This document shows, piece by piece, positions 22,232 through 32,705 of a stretch of DNA of 64,000 nt. Origin of the DNA: Cystobasidiopsis lactophilus (lineage: Eukaryota > Basidiomycota > Agaricostilbomycetes > Agaricostilbales > Chionosphaeraceae). The translations under genes were made by a program, and so were the position numbers. How positions within the stretch are numbered: position 1 is the first letter of the stretch; each line of letters opens with the position of its first letter. The notes under the pieces are model-generated. The model saw only the letters and a list, made by a program, of their open reading frames with translations. It was not told the DNA's origin and made no database searches. Where the stretch lies: assembly GCA_001599975.1 (NCBI GenBank), contig BCIO01000003.1, forward strand, positions 930,001-994,000, given 5' to 3'.

Positions 22232-23506
22232 ATGTCGGGTTCTGGTATGCATTGCCCTCTCGTTTGCGTTCTCAACGTACTAACATACTATGGAACAGGC
22301 GCCAGAGAGAGTAAGCGGCCCATTTGAGGTCCCTATAGGCGGCCGCAGCTCAAGCCCTCGCTCGCCCTTGCAGATGTGTTTCCGACGTAGGCCGCTCCTT
22401 GCCTCTGGGTCTGCGTAAACTGGCACTGACAGCCAGTGATGCAGACGGATGAATTTGACGCTGGTCAAGCAGCGCAAGAAGGGAGCCGAGAGTGCGTTCG
22501 CCGGACCTCCTCTGGCCTCATGGATGCGGTCGCTGATCCTGCCCGCGCGCTCTCGTTTAGGCGGCCACAGCTTGCTCAAGAAGAAGGCGGACGCTTTAAC
22601 AAAGCGGTTCAGGACGATAACAGGCAAGATTGATGAGGTACGACAGGCAGCGCGGGCTACCTTGGAGGCCAACCTCGCTGATTGCGCATTGCTGCAACTA
22701 GGCCAAGCGCAAGATGGGCCGGATCATGCAGCTGGCCGCCTTCTCCCTGGCCGAAGTCACCTACTCGGCCGGCGACATCTCCTACCAGATCCAAGAGTCG
22801 GTCCGCGAGGCCACCTTCACCGTCGAGACCCACCAGGAGAACGTTTCCGGCGTCATCCTGCCCGCCTTCTCCTCCAAGCGCATCAAGCCCGCAGAGGCCG
22901 CCGGCGCAGCGTCCATCTCCGACTTTGGCCTCACCGGCCTCGGGCGCGGTGGCCAGCAGGTCCAAAAGGCACGCGAGATTTACGCCAAGGCCGTCGAGGC
23001 CCTCGTCGAGCTCGCCTCGCTCCAGACCGCCTTCGTCATCCTCGACGAGGTCATCAAGCTCACCAACCGACGAGTCAACGCTCTCGAGCACGTCCTCATC
23101 CCGAAGCTCGACAACACGGTCAAGTTCGTTCGCTCGCCCCCCTTTTACTGCCCTCGCTTGGCTAAACGTCCTCGTGTGCGAACTACAGATACATTAATTC
23201 AGAGCTGGACGAGATGGACCGAGAAGAGTTCTTCAGATTAAAGGTTCGCAAGGGCGCCACCTCCTATGAGACTTTCCCCAGTTCTCATCCCGTGCTTGCG
23301 CCGCGCAACAGAAAGTCCAAGCGGCCAAGGCGAAGCGCGCCAACGCGGCCGAAGCCGAAAAGGCGCAAGCCGAGCAGGTAGACGAGTTGGAGGAAGGCGA
23401 GGTGCCGCAGGACCTGCTGGGCACCAAGGACCAGGACGTGATTTTCGTGCGTTCCCTCTCCTCGCTCTCCCTGGGTTCGGCACTAATGCGAGTTGGAATG
23501 CAGTGA
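22232..23506 (+). CDS. VMA8: V-type ATPase subunit D
   Basis: Nine exons: 22232-22244, 22299-22310, 22374-22386, 22445-22491, 22561-22637, 22702-23123, 23189-23243, 23312-23446 and 23504-23506, totalling 259 codons. The protein reads NVFPTRMNLTLVKQRKKGAE, GHSLLKKKADALTKRFR, FSLAEVTYSAGD, ENVSGVILP, LTGLGRGGQQVQKAREIYA and VILDEVIKLTNRRVNALEHV. These are diagnostic for subunit D, the central rotor stalk that couples ATP hydrolysis in V1 to proton pumping in V0 at the vacuole and endosomes. It ends in DVIF. Exons 2 and 3 are only 12 and 13 nt, and the stop codon is alone on the last exon. The summed length is a multiple of three. Confidence 0.93.
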
Positions 23507-23829
23507 GCGAGGTTTTACATTTTCCATGTTCTCTGTATGTGTACAAGCTCCCCTCAACAGACCAAAAGGAGAGGAAGGCAAGGGAATCTTCTTTTAAAGG
23601 CTCTGGAATATCACAATGTGAATCGGGTATCGAAACGACTTCGATGCGGTGTTGGTGCTTGGAAAAGGCCCCGGGCCTTTCGCGAAGCGAAGGGGGTGAG
23701 GGGGTTTTGAGAGAAAGAGAGAGGCCAGCTGCTTTCCCGTGCTGCGTATGCTTGAACCGAACGTGAAATGTTGGGATGCGGAAAAACGAAAAGTTGGTCG
23801 TTAGAAACAGAATAGGGCGGAGGCTGCCG
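23507..23829. other. Convergent 3' region of VMA8 and formin
   Basis: A 323-bp gap between two converging genes; it holds their 3' ends. A GAGAGAAAGAGAGAGG tract lies near 23708-23723. No gene is seen. Confidence 0.5.
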
Positions 23830-26800
23830 TCAGAAGGAGAAGTCGGGAAGCTTGGGCGCTTCGTCGTCCGAATTGAGGGCGGACTCAGTAGGTGTCGAGT
23901 CCTCGTGCATGCGTTCGAGCATGGCGGTGGCGCGGGAGCTGATATCCATCTTGCGAGAGGCTCGCGGGCGCTTCTCGGGTGAGGCAAGCTGGAAGCTGTC
24001 GCCATGCAGCTCCCGGAGCAGATCTTGCGCGATGAGGCTCGGATCCTCCGTTGAAAAGGCGGTCGGCCCGGACGCGGCGGACAGAGACGGGCGGCCTCGG
24101 CGCTCCTTGCGACCGCCTCGCAAGTTGCCCTCGCGCAGTTTGACCAGCAAGTCGTCCGCGATGGCTCGGTCGTCTGTGTCGGTGTCCACGACCTGCCGGA
24201 CCGCCGCTTGCTCCCTGCGCCGCTCCTCGATCGCCTTCTTGCGCTTCTCGAGGCTTTGCGCTTGCTGGGCTGCGTCCTCGTTCTCGCGCTTGGCTTTCTG
24301 CGTTGCAGAGCAAAATGAGTCTAAACTTGGACAGCTGAGAGCTTTTTACCCACCTTGTAGGACACTTCAAAGGTCTTCAAGATGCTGAAGAATTCGCTCG
24401 TGTTCTGGCTGCGATGGTCCTCTTGGTAAAGCTGGATGACCTCTTTGAAGAGAGACGAGGCCAGGGTGACCTTGTCGCGGAGGGAGCTAATCGAGTCGCT
24501 GGCTTCCCGCACGAAGCGGTACATGACCTGGTGATAGCGGTCTTCGGCAGGCAGCGACTCGACTTCCTTAAAGTTGTCGTTGAGGTCTCGCTTGACAGAC
24601 TGCAGGCCGGTCGCCAGCTCGGTGAGCTCCTTTTGCACCTCGTCGAGGTTGACTGTGAACGGAGATGCCATCAACACTGGCGCGCGTGCAATTAAAAGAC
24701 CATCACGCACGCTTATAGGCCGCCACGGGCTTCGCTATTTCCTGCATGAAGTCCTCCATCTCGGGGAACCGGGTGGAGACGATGCGCTCGAGCGTGTGCA
24801 GCAAAGTGGTGCCTTTGGACGACTTTGTGTCCACGAACTGTTGATCCAATGGGCGATGAGCATTGCCAAGAGCAAGATAGAGACCGCCAATTACCTTGTT
24901 CAAGCTCGATAGCCGGAAGCCGAAAGCCCCTCCTTTGCCCGAAGCGTTCAAAAAGTTGCCCAGGGTCAAAGCAACCTGTAGTGGATTGGGAATGAGCCAA
25001 GGCGGCCAACAGGAGGGAGAAACAGCGACCAACATTAAGCAGGTCTCGTAGGTTTGGAGCGTTCTTCAGCGAGTCGCACGCTTCAATGATCGCCGTCGCC
25101 TCTTCTCGAAGCGATTTATTGGGCTCTGAAAACTTGCTGTAGTAGAGCATGCCGTCCACACGAGACTCGAGACGGTAGATTTTCAAGAGCTCCACTAGGA
25201 AGCGGTCGGCGTTGTGTAGGGTGACCAGCTTTTCTTCGGTCGCGTTGCGATAGACGTTGAGCTTGCCAGCATCCACAGCGGTCGGTAAGACAAGCTTCAA
25301 TTCCGCCATGAAGCCCTCTGTGCAAAGGTCTGGGTCGAAGCGGAGGATGCGGGCCGCAATGAGCTGGATTCGTTCGCTGAAGGTTTGACCCTCGACGATG
25401 GGCGCATGCTTTCGAAGCATGATTTCTGATCGCGACATTCATAAAGTGTTTGTAGTGCGAACGAACGGCGGTACTGACCTATGCGCTTCCTCGTGTCCAT
25501 GCTGAGGACGGTAATCAAGCTCTCGTTCTTGCCCAAAACTGTCGCAGAAATCAATACAAGACACCTGGACACACTGAAAAAGCAAACCTTTGGCTTTGAC
25601 AGCGATTTGAGCAGCCTTGAAATCCTCTTCGACTTCGTCCAAGATGCCGTTCGACTTGAGCATCTCGGCAAGCGCCTTTTCGTCGAGACCAGCAGTTTGT
25701 GCCCAAATTGTCTTCGAAATGTCGGCGAAGGCAATGTTGTCCCACTGGACTTGCTTTGTCTTCTGCTTGGCAGAGATCAACACATCCTTCCGCTGGATGG
25801 GCAAGAAAGAGCCGCCTGGCGGTGGCGGCGCGCCGGGTGCGCCAGGAGGACGCGGTGGACCTGGAGGCGGCGGCGGAGCGCTGGGGGTCTTGGGCAAGAT
25901 AAAGCTGCCGGCGGGTGCGACTGTGGAGCCCTTGGGAACGAGCATGGCGTCTGCCGGTATTGGCCGGGCAGATGCCGACTTGAGCCTGGCTCCCGAGATG
26001 TGAGCGAGGAATGGCGGCGGCGGAGGCGGAGGTGGTGGAGGCGGACCTCCTGCGGACTTGATCGTAGCTGGGCCACCCAGCATTGGAGGGGGAGGAGGTG
26101 GTGGTGGTGGCGGCGGTGGCGGAGGAGGTGCACTTGCGGCAGACACAGTCGACAAGGGGGATGGAAAAGGAGGTGGCGGAGGCGGCATCGGTGGCGTGGG
26201 AGAGGGTGCGTTAGACGTCAAAGGCGTTAAATCATCAGAACCAGATGTGCTGGTCCGGCCATGAGTTGCTCGTCGCGGCGACTTGGGCGCTCGTACTGGA
26301 GCTTTTGTGAAAGTGTCCACAGATGTGGTGGAGGTGGCAGCGGAAATCTCAGAATCTGTGCGGTTCGATGTTGTGCCTTCTGCGTCCGAGTCGTCGTCTG
26401 CTGCAGCAATCGAACCGTGTTTCTCAGCATGCCGGGCCTTGATCTGGTCGAGCAAATTGAACGGTAAGGAAGGTTTCTTGCCAGCGCTGAAACGAGGTGG
26501 CCGGCTTGGGCTGCTTTGCGGCTGAGCGGACTGATATTTGGGTGCCTGGGGGGTAAGATCATTGCCCAGCTCCGGCGAGTGGGGCGAATACTGTTGATGG
26601 TAAGTCTTGGAGGCACGTCGGACGCCACGGGTGCTCTTTGGAGAAGAGGAAGGCGAAGATGACTGCTGCCGATATGGAGACTGCGGAGATTCAGCGCACA
26701 CCGAACAACGTGAGGACAAAATCAACTCACAAGATTCGCCAAGCCTGCTTGCAGAGACTCTTCGATATGCTGCCGGACCTGCTCATCGTCGGCGTCCTCG

Positions 26801-29573
26801 AACCGGCTCTTCCTCGGGCTGGTCGCACCGTTCTGGCTGGTCTTGGCGGCCGCATCCACCGTCAAATTGGCGCCGGCTTTCGATCCTTTCGAAGACTTGC
26901 TGTTGCGGCCTTCTAGCTGGTGGATGGTCTTGGTGCGCTCCAGCTTGCGCTCCATGGCGTCCATGAGCTCCCGCCGGTCCAGGACGCCCAAGCTCCCTTC
27001 CACCATCTCCAGCATCCGGGCCTCTTTTAACATGTTGAACATTTCCCGGATTTGGATTTCCAGCTCGGCTTCCTTGTCGCGGTGGCTGCGCTCCAGGTCT
27101 TCCATGCGGCTTTCGAGGGCGGACGACGCCTGGCGGGACACCTTGAGATCTTCTTCCACTCGGCCCAAGTCCGACTTGAGCTGATGGACAACGCCGCCTT
27201 GCTGCTGCGCCACTTGGTTTTCTAACTCTTCCTTCTCCTTCTTGAGCTGGTTCAAGTGCGCCTTGTAGACTGCGGCCTCGTCGAGCGCTTTCACCAATCG
27301 GTCCTGATCCGAGAACCGCTCAACAACGTTGGCCACGCTGGTGCCCAAAATGGTTGAGAAGTCGGCGTCAAGAGCCTTGCGGTCCATAACGACCGTGGTG
27401 ATAATACGGTCGATGAGCTGAAAGTAGCGCACTTTGCGCTCGCCCTCTTGCCGGATCAACAATAGATGCTTCATAGCGCTGATCAAAAAGTCTTGCGCCC
27501 GGGAGCCTTCGACGTTGACCAGAACGGCGCGCAGCACATCGTAAGGATCCGACATGTCCTCGAGCACATCTTGCGCAAAAGCTTCCTGGAGCTCGGCCAA
27601 GTCGGAGTGCGCTTGCTGGTCGTACGTCTCGAGCTGTCGGTCCAAGACGGGGTGGTTGAAGACGCGGAGCTTTTCCAAGATGCGCCGCAGGCCTGACGCC
27701 TCCATTTGGTTGCGTAGGTGGATCCGCACCTCTAGATCCTCCGGCACTTGCAGCACCGAGTTGATCAGCAATAAGTTCGAGAGCTACAGCCACACAATAT
27801 CAGCATGGAGACGCGAAAGAAGTGAGGCTGACACCCACCGCATATTCGCTCAAGGCGCTCTCGAGTTGACCGAGTTGGCCTTCTCTCGCCGCTGCCGCCA
27901 AGGAGACTCCCTCTTTCCCTCTCAGGCTCTTCACTTGTTCGCTAGCCCCGACCAAGCTGCCCATCCGCCCACGGCCGTCGATGGTAGACTCAAATGAGGT
28001 AAACCAGGCATCGAACCGACCAATCTCGCCTCGCAAGCGCATCAAGTGGTCCAGCCCTTCAAGCACCAGCTTGTGGCCCTTAGGTGAGTCCCAATAAGAC
28101 AAGAAGGTCAATATGTCGCAGACGGTCTTTCGCGTCGGCAGGTGAGGCGAGGTGAGGGAAGAGGCGATGTGGAGGACGCAGTTGGGGTGATCTATGGCAT
28201 CCTTGGCGCCGTATTTGGAGTTGAGGAGAGTCTTGAGACACTTGAGGATCTCGTACTCGAGTCCAATGTCGTTGTCCCGCCACGCTTGGGTTTTGTTGAT
28301 ATTGCCCAGCGAGTTGGAGATGACACTCTGCCCTTGCAGCTCGATGAAAGACTTCAGCCAGCTGTACGTTGATAGTAAAAAAATATCAACAGCAGCTCTG
28401 TGTTGATGGAAGGATAAGCAAGTCAACGCACGAAATCTCGTAGGTCCGCAGCCCGACGTTCAAGCTGGCCACCTTTTTTCCCGTCACCGACCCGTCCATG
28501 AACGCTGCCAAGTAATGTTCCGGCGGATCCTCCCTGGTCGCCATCTTCTTCTTGTCCGAGCCACTGTCGCCGCCGTTCATGAGGCTCGCGATCCTTGCGC
28601 CCGCGGAGGCGCTCGAGCTGCCGGCCTTTTGGGCGGACCGGAACTCGTTGAGCTTTTCGGCGTAGAGCAGCTGCCACTTTTTGTTGGTGTCCCAATCGAG
28701 CATTTCATTGCGCTTATTAGCTGAAACGCCGGTCTTAGCCAGCAGATCGCCGAACATGCTCTCGATCACCGCTGTGCTGGCAGGCATAGGCAAGTGGAAA
28801 TCGGGCGCTTCGACTGGCATGTGCGCCACGCCGGACATGGTCGAGGTAGTGGACAACGCCGGAGAGGGCGGAGGCTGGGGTGCGGATATTGAGGACCGCG
28901 AGGTGCGGCCGAACGAGGGGAACGAGGGCGTCGAGGGCCGCCGCGGTGTCCGGTCCGGAGAGACGACGCTGTTGGCCAGCGCAGAGATGGACGCGGTGCT
29001 GGTCGAAGCCGAGGACTGAACCGAGTGCGCAGACTTGACGGACCGAATTGAGGGCGTATGGGAGAGCGAGGACCTGGAATAGGCGTCCCTGTTGATGCTG
29101 CTCATTGGTTGCTGTTGGATGACTGGCGAGGAGGAGGTCGAGGAGACCGAGGACCGGCCAGACAGGGAGCTCTTGCGTTCCGTGCGCTCTTGCAACATTG
29201 GCAGGTGCTCGTCCACGGACAGCCCCTCGCCGCGCCGCTTGTCGCCTGTGCTGGACGACGTTGATGGCACGGAACGGATCGACCTGATGGACCTTGGCGA
29301 CTTGGTAGGCTCTTTAAACAACTCGTCTGGCTCGTCCCTCAGCTGGCCACCATTCTGGCTCGGCCACGCCGGGCGAATGGAGGGTATGAGCGGCACGGGC
29401 GGGCTGATGTTCTCGGCCGACGAGTTGGTGCTACTCAGGCTGAAGCCCTGGTAAGGCAGCGCCGGGCTGGTCGTGCCGCTTTGGCTGGCTGGCACGGTGG
29501 GCGGAGCGCCGCTCGAAGTCCCAGCAAAGGGCCTCCCGAGTTCGGGCTCCTTCTTCTTGGAAGAGCGCCACAT
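23830..29573 (-). CDS. BNI1: Formin (BNI1/SepA type), actin nucleator
   Basis: Ten exons (minus): 28432-29573, 27839-28361, 26731-27783, 25588-26680, 25479-25538, 25034-25425, 24895-24975, 24711-24837, 24354-24652 and 23830-24297, totalling 1746 codons. The Ser-rich N-terminus leads into the GTPase-binding/FH3 region (about residues 260-700; ESMFGDLLAKTGVSANKR, then KALKTLLNSKYG-like armadillo helices). A coiled coil (about 715-800) follows. FH1 has long proline runs of up to 15 (about 1055-1195). FH2 begins near QVQWDNIAF and includes LTLGNFLNASGKGGAFGF. The C-terminus has DAD-like LL..L motifs. The protein nucleates unbranched actin cables under Rho control at polarised sites. Two in-frame ATGs lie upstream (to 29732); the start before WRSSKKKEPELG was preferred because it gives the basic N-terminus usual in the family. 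Confidence 0.93.
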
Positions 29574-30179
29574 TAGACTGGATTTGGCGCGCTCACGACG
29601 CGAGCATTGGGCGTTGCAGAGGAGGCGAGAGATTTGGGGAGAAACACTGGCCTGGCTCATAACTTCAGAGCACATTGATTTCGCGCCTTGAAGCGCAGAT
29701 CCGCCACTGTGTTCAACATATGCACTGACCAAACCGTGTCCGAAGCATCCTAGAATGATATGGAGGCAGTCGCAAGCCAGCCGGCCGACCTTTTAATTTG
29801 CTCGTTTTCACATGGCAATAGGGCCGCCACCCGCTGCCCGCACCTTGTTGGCCATCAAAAGCAATATCAATGCTTCAGATCGATTCGCAGTACATGCTTC
29901 AGATCACTCAGAGCGTACCGCTTATCACTCGAAAACTGACCTCATGCACGGTCTCAAATGACAATTTTTAGCCGCATGCCCTGGCCTCGCTGTCTCTTGC
30001 TCCTGCCCAGCCAACACCTGCTCATTTCCTACGTTTTTGGTTGTGAATAGTACACAAGCCACCCTTGGCTGCCAGTCCCCTGCTTGCTAGTCTGCGTATC
30101 GAAAAAAGGCTTTGCGTCGGGCAAAAGAGTTTTGGAGGAGCTCCGTCGATCTCGATAAAGTGTTGCCTCTCGAGCAGCC
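29574..30179. promoter_or_regulatory. Divergent promoter region of formin and Atg22-like genes
   Basis: A 606-bp interval between divergent starts. The formin frame stays open to 29732, so its N-terminus could be up to 53 residues longer. Nothing else is seen. Confidence 0.45.
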
Positions 30180-32155
30180 ATGTCTGTCGCCAATGCCGGA
30201 CCGCAGCAAGCCTCTGCTTTTGTCGAAGCGGAAGACCCCAAGAAGCAGACGCAAGATGAGGCTGGCGTCGATGTGAAGCCGGTTGCGCCGGATCAGTTTG
30301 ACCCTAAGATGGAGGCCACGAAATGGGAGATCTGGGCCTACTACGCTTACTATGCGGGCAACAACGGCCTCTCGTTGTTCAACTTTGGGCCGACAGCCTT
30401 CCAGGATTATCTTTACGAAGCGGCCGGAGATTCTGGTTATCTGCCGTACGTTGGCTTCTTTGTGTGAGCCAGAACGAAACCCTAATCCTCCCTGGATAGT
30501 TTCTTGGGCACCAACCGAACAATCGACAGCATCGTCCTTCTCGCCAACGGCATTTCATTCGCCATCCAAGCTGTTCTGTTCCTCTTTCTGGGCTCATTGG
30601 CGGACTATGGCCGGTGGAGACCGTGGATCTTGGTGTTTTGGACCATTGTAGCATTCGGCTTAGGGTACGGGTGGCTTGGCGTGCACACTATGGAAAAGTG
30701 GAGGATCGGCACTGGCCTCTGTATGTCCCTCTTGCCCTGACAACACTTCGCTTCTCACGGTGCTCCTAGACATGGTCGGGTTGATTGCCTACCAAATGTA
30801 CAAAGGACGCTTCAGGCGGTTTATAACTCACGACTGACACGGTCGGCACAGGTGCATTACTTTTTGGACGGCTGCTTTCCCTGGCTTGGCCCGCAACACC
30901 CCAGAGATGCGTCAAAAAGCGGAAGAGTACGAAAGCGGTCTGATCAGCCGCGAGGAGTACGACAAAGAAGACTCGCTGCAGCGCTCGCGCATCTCCAACG
31001 TGGCGTTCATCGTTCAGTCTGCCGTTGAGATCATCATTCTCGCCATCTTGGTCGGCATTCTCTTCGCTCTCAAGGTAGACGACTCGCAGGCGAACAACGA
31101 TTGGGGCCTGTCGGTTTTGCTGGCCTACACCACCAGCTGGTGGCTGCTGCTAGCCCTGCCTTGGTTCATCCTAGAAAAGAAGCGCCCGGGTTTGCCTTTG
31201 CCACCTGGCAAGAACTACATTACGGTTCTACCCTGGACGCTGTGGCGAGCATTGACGCAAATGTGGAAGCTCAAGCAGACACTGCTCTACTTCATCGGTT
31301 ACTTTTTGCTTGGCGATGTGCTCAGTAAGGCTACCTTCCAAGTAACCTTGGGATTGACTAATGACGAGAGTAGACACGACCGTGACCGTCATTGGCACTC
31401 TGCAAAACCAAGTCACCGCCTTCTCGACCACCACGCTGACCTACTTGCTGCTTGTCGGCATCGCGGCCCAGCTTGTTGGCATCTGGCTCTTTTGGTATGT
31501 GCAGAAGCGCTTTCGACTGTCGGCCAAGACCATGTTCGACATCGTCATGCTCTCGATCATGGTGCTTGAGGCTTGGGGCTGCATCGGGATCTGGACGCAA
31601 AAGTTTGGCTTCCACAACAAGTGGGAGTTCTGGCTCTATCAAGGTGTGCCCTTCCGCGGCGACCATTGATTTCGGAAGACTAATGTTGGAGCAGGCTTTT
31701 ATGGCTTGATGGTCTGCCCTTGGTGAGTGAACGGTTTTCCTGTCGTTTTTGCATATACATCCCCTGATGCTACCTTAGGTATTCGTACTCCCAAATCATG
31801 ATCTCGGAAGTCACTCCTCGAGGGAAGGAGTTCCTCTTCTTCTCGCTGTTCAGCGTCATGGGCAAGGCGTCCAGCTTCATCGGGCCAATCGTCTCGTCAG
31901 CTAGTAAGTGACTCCCCGCGTTGTATAACTTGTCCTTATCTTATGTTGCATGGCACAGTCATTGACGCGAGCCCGAATGGCAACAACTCGCTGCCGTTCT
32001 ACTTCCTTTTTGGGCTGGGCGGCCTCAGCTTCTTGCTCCTCTTCTTCGGCATCGACCTCAAGAAGTCGCGTGTCGAACAACAGTTGTACCTGGACAACGA
32101 GAAGCGGCTCTTGGACGACAAGGCGTCTGATCAAGTGAGCACCAAGTCAGCCTGA
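30180..32155 (+). CDS. ATG22: Atg22-family vacuolar amino-acid efflux transporter
   Basis: Eight exons: 30180-30445, 30500-30720, 30770-30797, 30852-31324, 31374-31643, 31695-31722, 31779-31903 and 31959-32155, giving 535 aa. Family blocks are YYAYYAGNNGLSLFNFGP, ANGISFAIQAVLFLFLGSLA, YGWLGVHTMEKWRIGTGLY, TFWTAAFPGLARNTPEM and MISEVTPRGKEFLFFSLF, then GKASSFIGPIVSSAIIDAS. About twelve hydrophobic helices are visible, as expected for this MFS-related family. Atg22 exports amino acids from the vacuole after autophagic breakdown. Exons 3 and 6 are 28 nt each. The first 35 residues are hydrophilic. Several fungi carry more than one Atg22-like paralogue, so the symbol is by family only. Confidence 0.88.
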
Positions 32156-32705
32156 GCAGGGTGGCGGTATGCTTTGGCAGATCGTATTCCTCGACAAGTC
32201 GGCACGCACGCAATGGTCTTAGAGCGACGACCAGGGAGTGGCACGTTGTACTTCTAGCAAGAGCACTTAATTTATCAGCGGTGGCAGCGGAGAATTCACC
32301 CGCTTCCTCGTGAAATCGCTTGCCCTCTTCCTGCGCCCGCCACCCCCAGGTGTAACAATGCCCTCGTCGGACAGCGCAGCAGGCGACTGCGGCTTCTGGG
32401 TGCGCACTGTTCGTACTGGATTCGCAGCTATTTGAGGTCGCCCGGCCGCTCGAGTCTATTTCTGGGACGGGCTGGAGGCAATCTCTGGCGTCTGCCTCTC
32501 TGTCTCCTGTCCACCACTTGTTAACAACACTCAGCACACTGTACACGCCTTATTTAAAACCTGGGACGAGCCCGTCTATGCCCTTCAGAAGGCGTTTGGC
32601 CGGCGCAGCTTCGCACCGTCTGCACGCCGCAGCGCGTTAAGAGTCTTCCCAGACCGCCTATTTTTCGCCTGGCCACTCCTTCACCATCTCTACCATCTAT
32701 CCGGC
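32156..32705. other. Intergenic region upstream of the fusion gene
   Basis: Holds the Atg22 3' side and the next promoter. A minus-strand open frame across 32058-32546 has no motif and overlaps the Atg22 coding end. Confidence 0.45.

Noticed and set aside
32058-32546. A 162-codon minus-strand frame behind the Atg22-like gene.
   Set aside because: It overlaps the conserved 3' exon of Atg22 and shows no domain.
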